DNA of 64,000 bases from Hymenobacter sp. YIM 151500-1. Its GTDB lineage: Bacteria; Bacteroidota; Bacteroidia; Cytophagales; Hymenobacteraceae. The stretch lies in the NCBI RefSeq assembly GCF_025979885.1, contig NZ_CP110139.1, positions 1,116,001-1,180,000 on the forward strand. The letters run 5' to 3'. The position numbers and the translations under genes are program-made. Below, piece by piece: positions 62,748 through 64,000 of the stretch; position 1 is the first letter of the stretch; each line of letters opens with the position of its first letter. Under the pieces are notes generated by a model, which saw nothing but the letters and a program-made list of their open reading frames with translations, did no database searches and was not told the origin of the DNA.

Positions 62748-62872
62748 ACGCACGTCAACTAGAACTATCCTACACTGGCGGCGCCATTCCAGCGCCGCTA
62801 CCGCCTATACGTACGCATGGCCGACGGGAAGGTCGGCCATGCGCAAAATTGAGGTACGGTAGTAGCTCTGCC

Positions 62873-63682
62873 TCAGGGCTTGAGGCCCGCGGGCACACCC
62901 TGCGGAAACTCGGCTTGAATCTCGCTTTCCAGCTCCTGAATCCGGTTGCCGGGGTTGGGGTGGGTGCTCAGAAACTCTGGCTGCCGGGAGCCGCCCCCGG
63001 CCTGCTCCAGCACCTGCATCACCTGCATCATGGCGCGCGGGTCGTAGCCGGCCTGGGCCGTAAACTGCACCGCCAGCCGGTCCGACTCCAGCTCGTCTTC
63101 GCGGCCGTAGCGCAGGGTCAGGAGCTTGCCCACCATGGCGGCGGCGGCCGAGCTGGCCATGGTACCGGGCCGCTCGGGGTCATACAGGCCGATGGCGGCG
63201 GCGCCGGTCAGGCCCTGGGTGAGCTGGGACTTGGCAATCTGCTCAGCCGAGTGGCGGGCTACCACGTGGGCCACTTCGTGGGCCAGCACGCCGGCCACCT
63301 GGCCCTCGGAGCGCAGGTTTTTCAGCAGGCCGGCCGTAATGAAAATCTGGCCGCCAGGCAGGGCGAAGGCATTGATGGTGTTTTCGTCGGCCAGCAGGTG
63401 AAACTGAAACCGGTAGGGCGTTTGCGACGCTTTGGTGCGCTGCACAATTTCCTGCCCAATCCGCTCCACGGCTGCGCTGGCCTGGCGGTCGGGGTGCAGG
63501 CCGCCGTACTGCTGGGCCATTTCGGGCGCGGCTTGCAGGCCCAGGGCTATTTCCTGCTCGGCGGTCATGTCGACGTGCTGCACTTCGCCGGTTACTTCGT
63601 TCACCGAGCGTTTGCAGTAGTACGATATCAGCGTGAAGCCTGCCATCAGCAGGGCTATCAGGTAGCGAAGATTTCCTCTCAT
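62873..63682 (-). CDS. M48-family metalloprotease
   Basis: 269-aa zinc protease with an N-terminal membrane/lipobox segment (LRYLIALLMAGFTLISYYCKR), zinc site HEVAH in LAHEVAHVVARHSAEQ, third ligand in GREDELESDRLAV, and C-terminal EFLSTHPNPGNRIQELE. Similar to the M48 protein at 55536 but not identical in sequence. Likely an envelope quality-control protease. Start at ATG 63682; upstream codons belong to the preceding gap. Confidence 0.9.
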   Translation of the reverse strand: MRGNLRYLIALLMAGFTLISYYCKRSVNEVTGEVQHVDMTAEQEIALGLQAAPEMAQQYGGLHPDRQASAAVERIGQEIVQRTKASQTPYRFQFHLLADENTINAFALPGGQIFITAGLLKNLRSEGQVAGVLAHEVAHVVARHSAEQIAKSQLTQGLTGAAAIGLYDPERPGTMASSAAAAMVGKLLTLRYGREDELESDRLAVQFTAQAGYDPRAMMQVMQVLEQAGGGSRQPEFLSTHPNPGNRIQELESEIQAEFPQGVPAGLKP

Positions 63683-63732
63683 GGGTGTAGGGGTTGAAAA
63701 ATGGCCACACAAGCCCGCAAGGCCGGGGCTGG

Positions 63733-63803
63733 CCTTCTAACGCGAGCGGCACGGTTGGGTTGCTGGCCGGGCTAACCTCAACCGTGCTGCTCGCGTTAGA
63801 AGG
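63733..63803. repeat. 24-bp-stem intergenic palindrome
   Basis: CCTTCTAACGCGAGC (63733-63747) plus GCACGGTTG (63749-63757) pair with CAACCGTGC (63779-63787) plus GCTCGCGTTAGAAGG (63789-63803), with one G-T position. Loop about 21 nt. It lies between the M48 gene and the partial membrane protein. Confidence 0.9.
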
Positions 63804-63863
63804 CTCACTCTCCCCAGGGCCAGTGCTGGCCCTGGGCTTGGTTTCCCCCAACTCCCTGTTCCC

Positions 63864-64000
63864 ATGAATCAGAAACGCACTTTCGGCAGCATCCTCACCA
63901 TCCTGGGTATCATCGGCATCATTGCCGGCGCCCTGGGCTACCTCCAGATTGGCGGGCTCGGCCTGAGCAAGCTCAACTCCCTGGTTCCCTTTCTGGTAGG
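63864..64000 (+). CDS. Partial small membrane protein
   Basis: Starts at ATG 63864 (MNQKRTFGSILTILGIIGI) and runs off the window edge after 45 codons. One clear hydrophobic segment, TILGIIGIIAGALGYLQIGG, then KLNSLVPFLVG beginning another. Family and full length unknown. Confidence 0.6.
   Translation, partial: MNQKRTFGSILTILGIIGIIAGALGYLQIGGLGLSKLNSLVPFLV

Overview
The window looks like a chromosomal piece of a GC-rich Bacteroidota bacterium, most likely Hymenobacter or a close relative. Support: a short Bacteroidota-type RpoD (287 aa), serine palmitoyltransferase, BshB1, HU-SPOR and START-like proteins, a CAT-anticodon tRNA behind a TTG-N21-TACCTTTG promoter, and many intergenic inverted repeats of the kind common in this group. 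Genus assignment is inference. Layout: 1-7.4 kb is a minus-strand envelope block (ExbB-like channel, HU-SPOR protein, outer-membrane barrel, 1060-aa TPR protein). 7.5-10.1 kb is an accessory patch: small membrane protein, ATP-grasp enzyme, 87-aa unknown, and a RES toxin with its Xre-type antitoxin behind a 12-bp inverted-repeat operator candidate. 10.2-18.8 kb is mainly housekeeping (hydrolase, holA, tyrS, histone H1-like protein, serine palmitoyltransferase, accC). The tyrS gene carries an in-frame, low-GC 81-codon insertion in the catalytic domain. 18.8-22.7 kb is a low-GC island with one 1048-aa protein (calcineurin-like phosphoesterase joined to a STAND-like P-loop NTPase and a helical C-terminus). 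It ends inside a PIN-toxin gene whose N-terminus and antitoxin survive, so the island probably entered a vapBC-like locus. 22.7-33 kb: membrane protein, bshB1, M23 peptidase, trxB, rpoD, pnp, rpsO, lptF/G and a START-like protein. 33-37.7 kb: tRNA-Met, a SpoIIAA-like protein, and thrS-infC-rpmI-rplT, where infC appears to start at AUA with a strong Shine-Dalgarno. 38-46.3 kb: two TPR proteins, then parC and parE separated by a tightly coupled PIN / PD-(D/E)XK-like pair. 46.4-64 kb: AI-2E-family permease, a PA2169-type bundle, an exonuclease-GIY-YIG fusion, divergent paralogous lipoproteins, topoisomerase IB, two M48 proteases, a PBECR-like nuclease, App1, mtgA, a Lon-N protein, a metallophosphoesterase, a lipid kinase and a partial membrane protein. 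The intergenic repeats are notable. Several gaps hold large inverted repeats whose arms are short-period tandem repeats, with a different motif in each gap, often running up to or into the neighbouring stop codon and sometimes enclosing a second palindromic repeat. A 42-bp degenerate tandem array lies at 55.0-55.3 kb. No CRISPR array, rRNA, transposase or integrase was seen.
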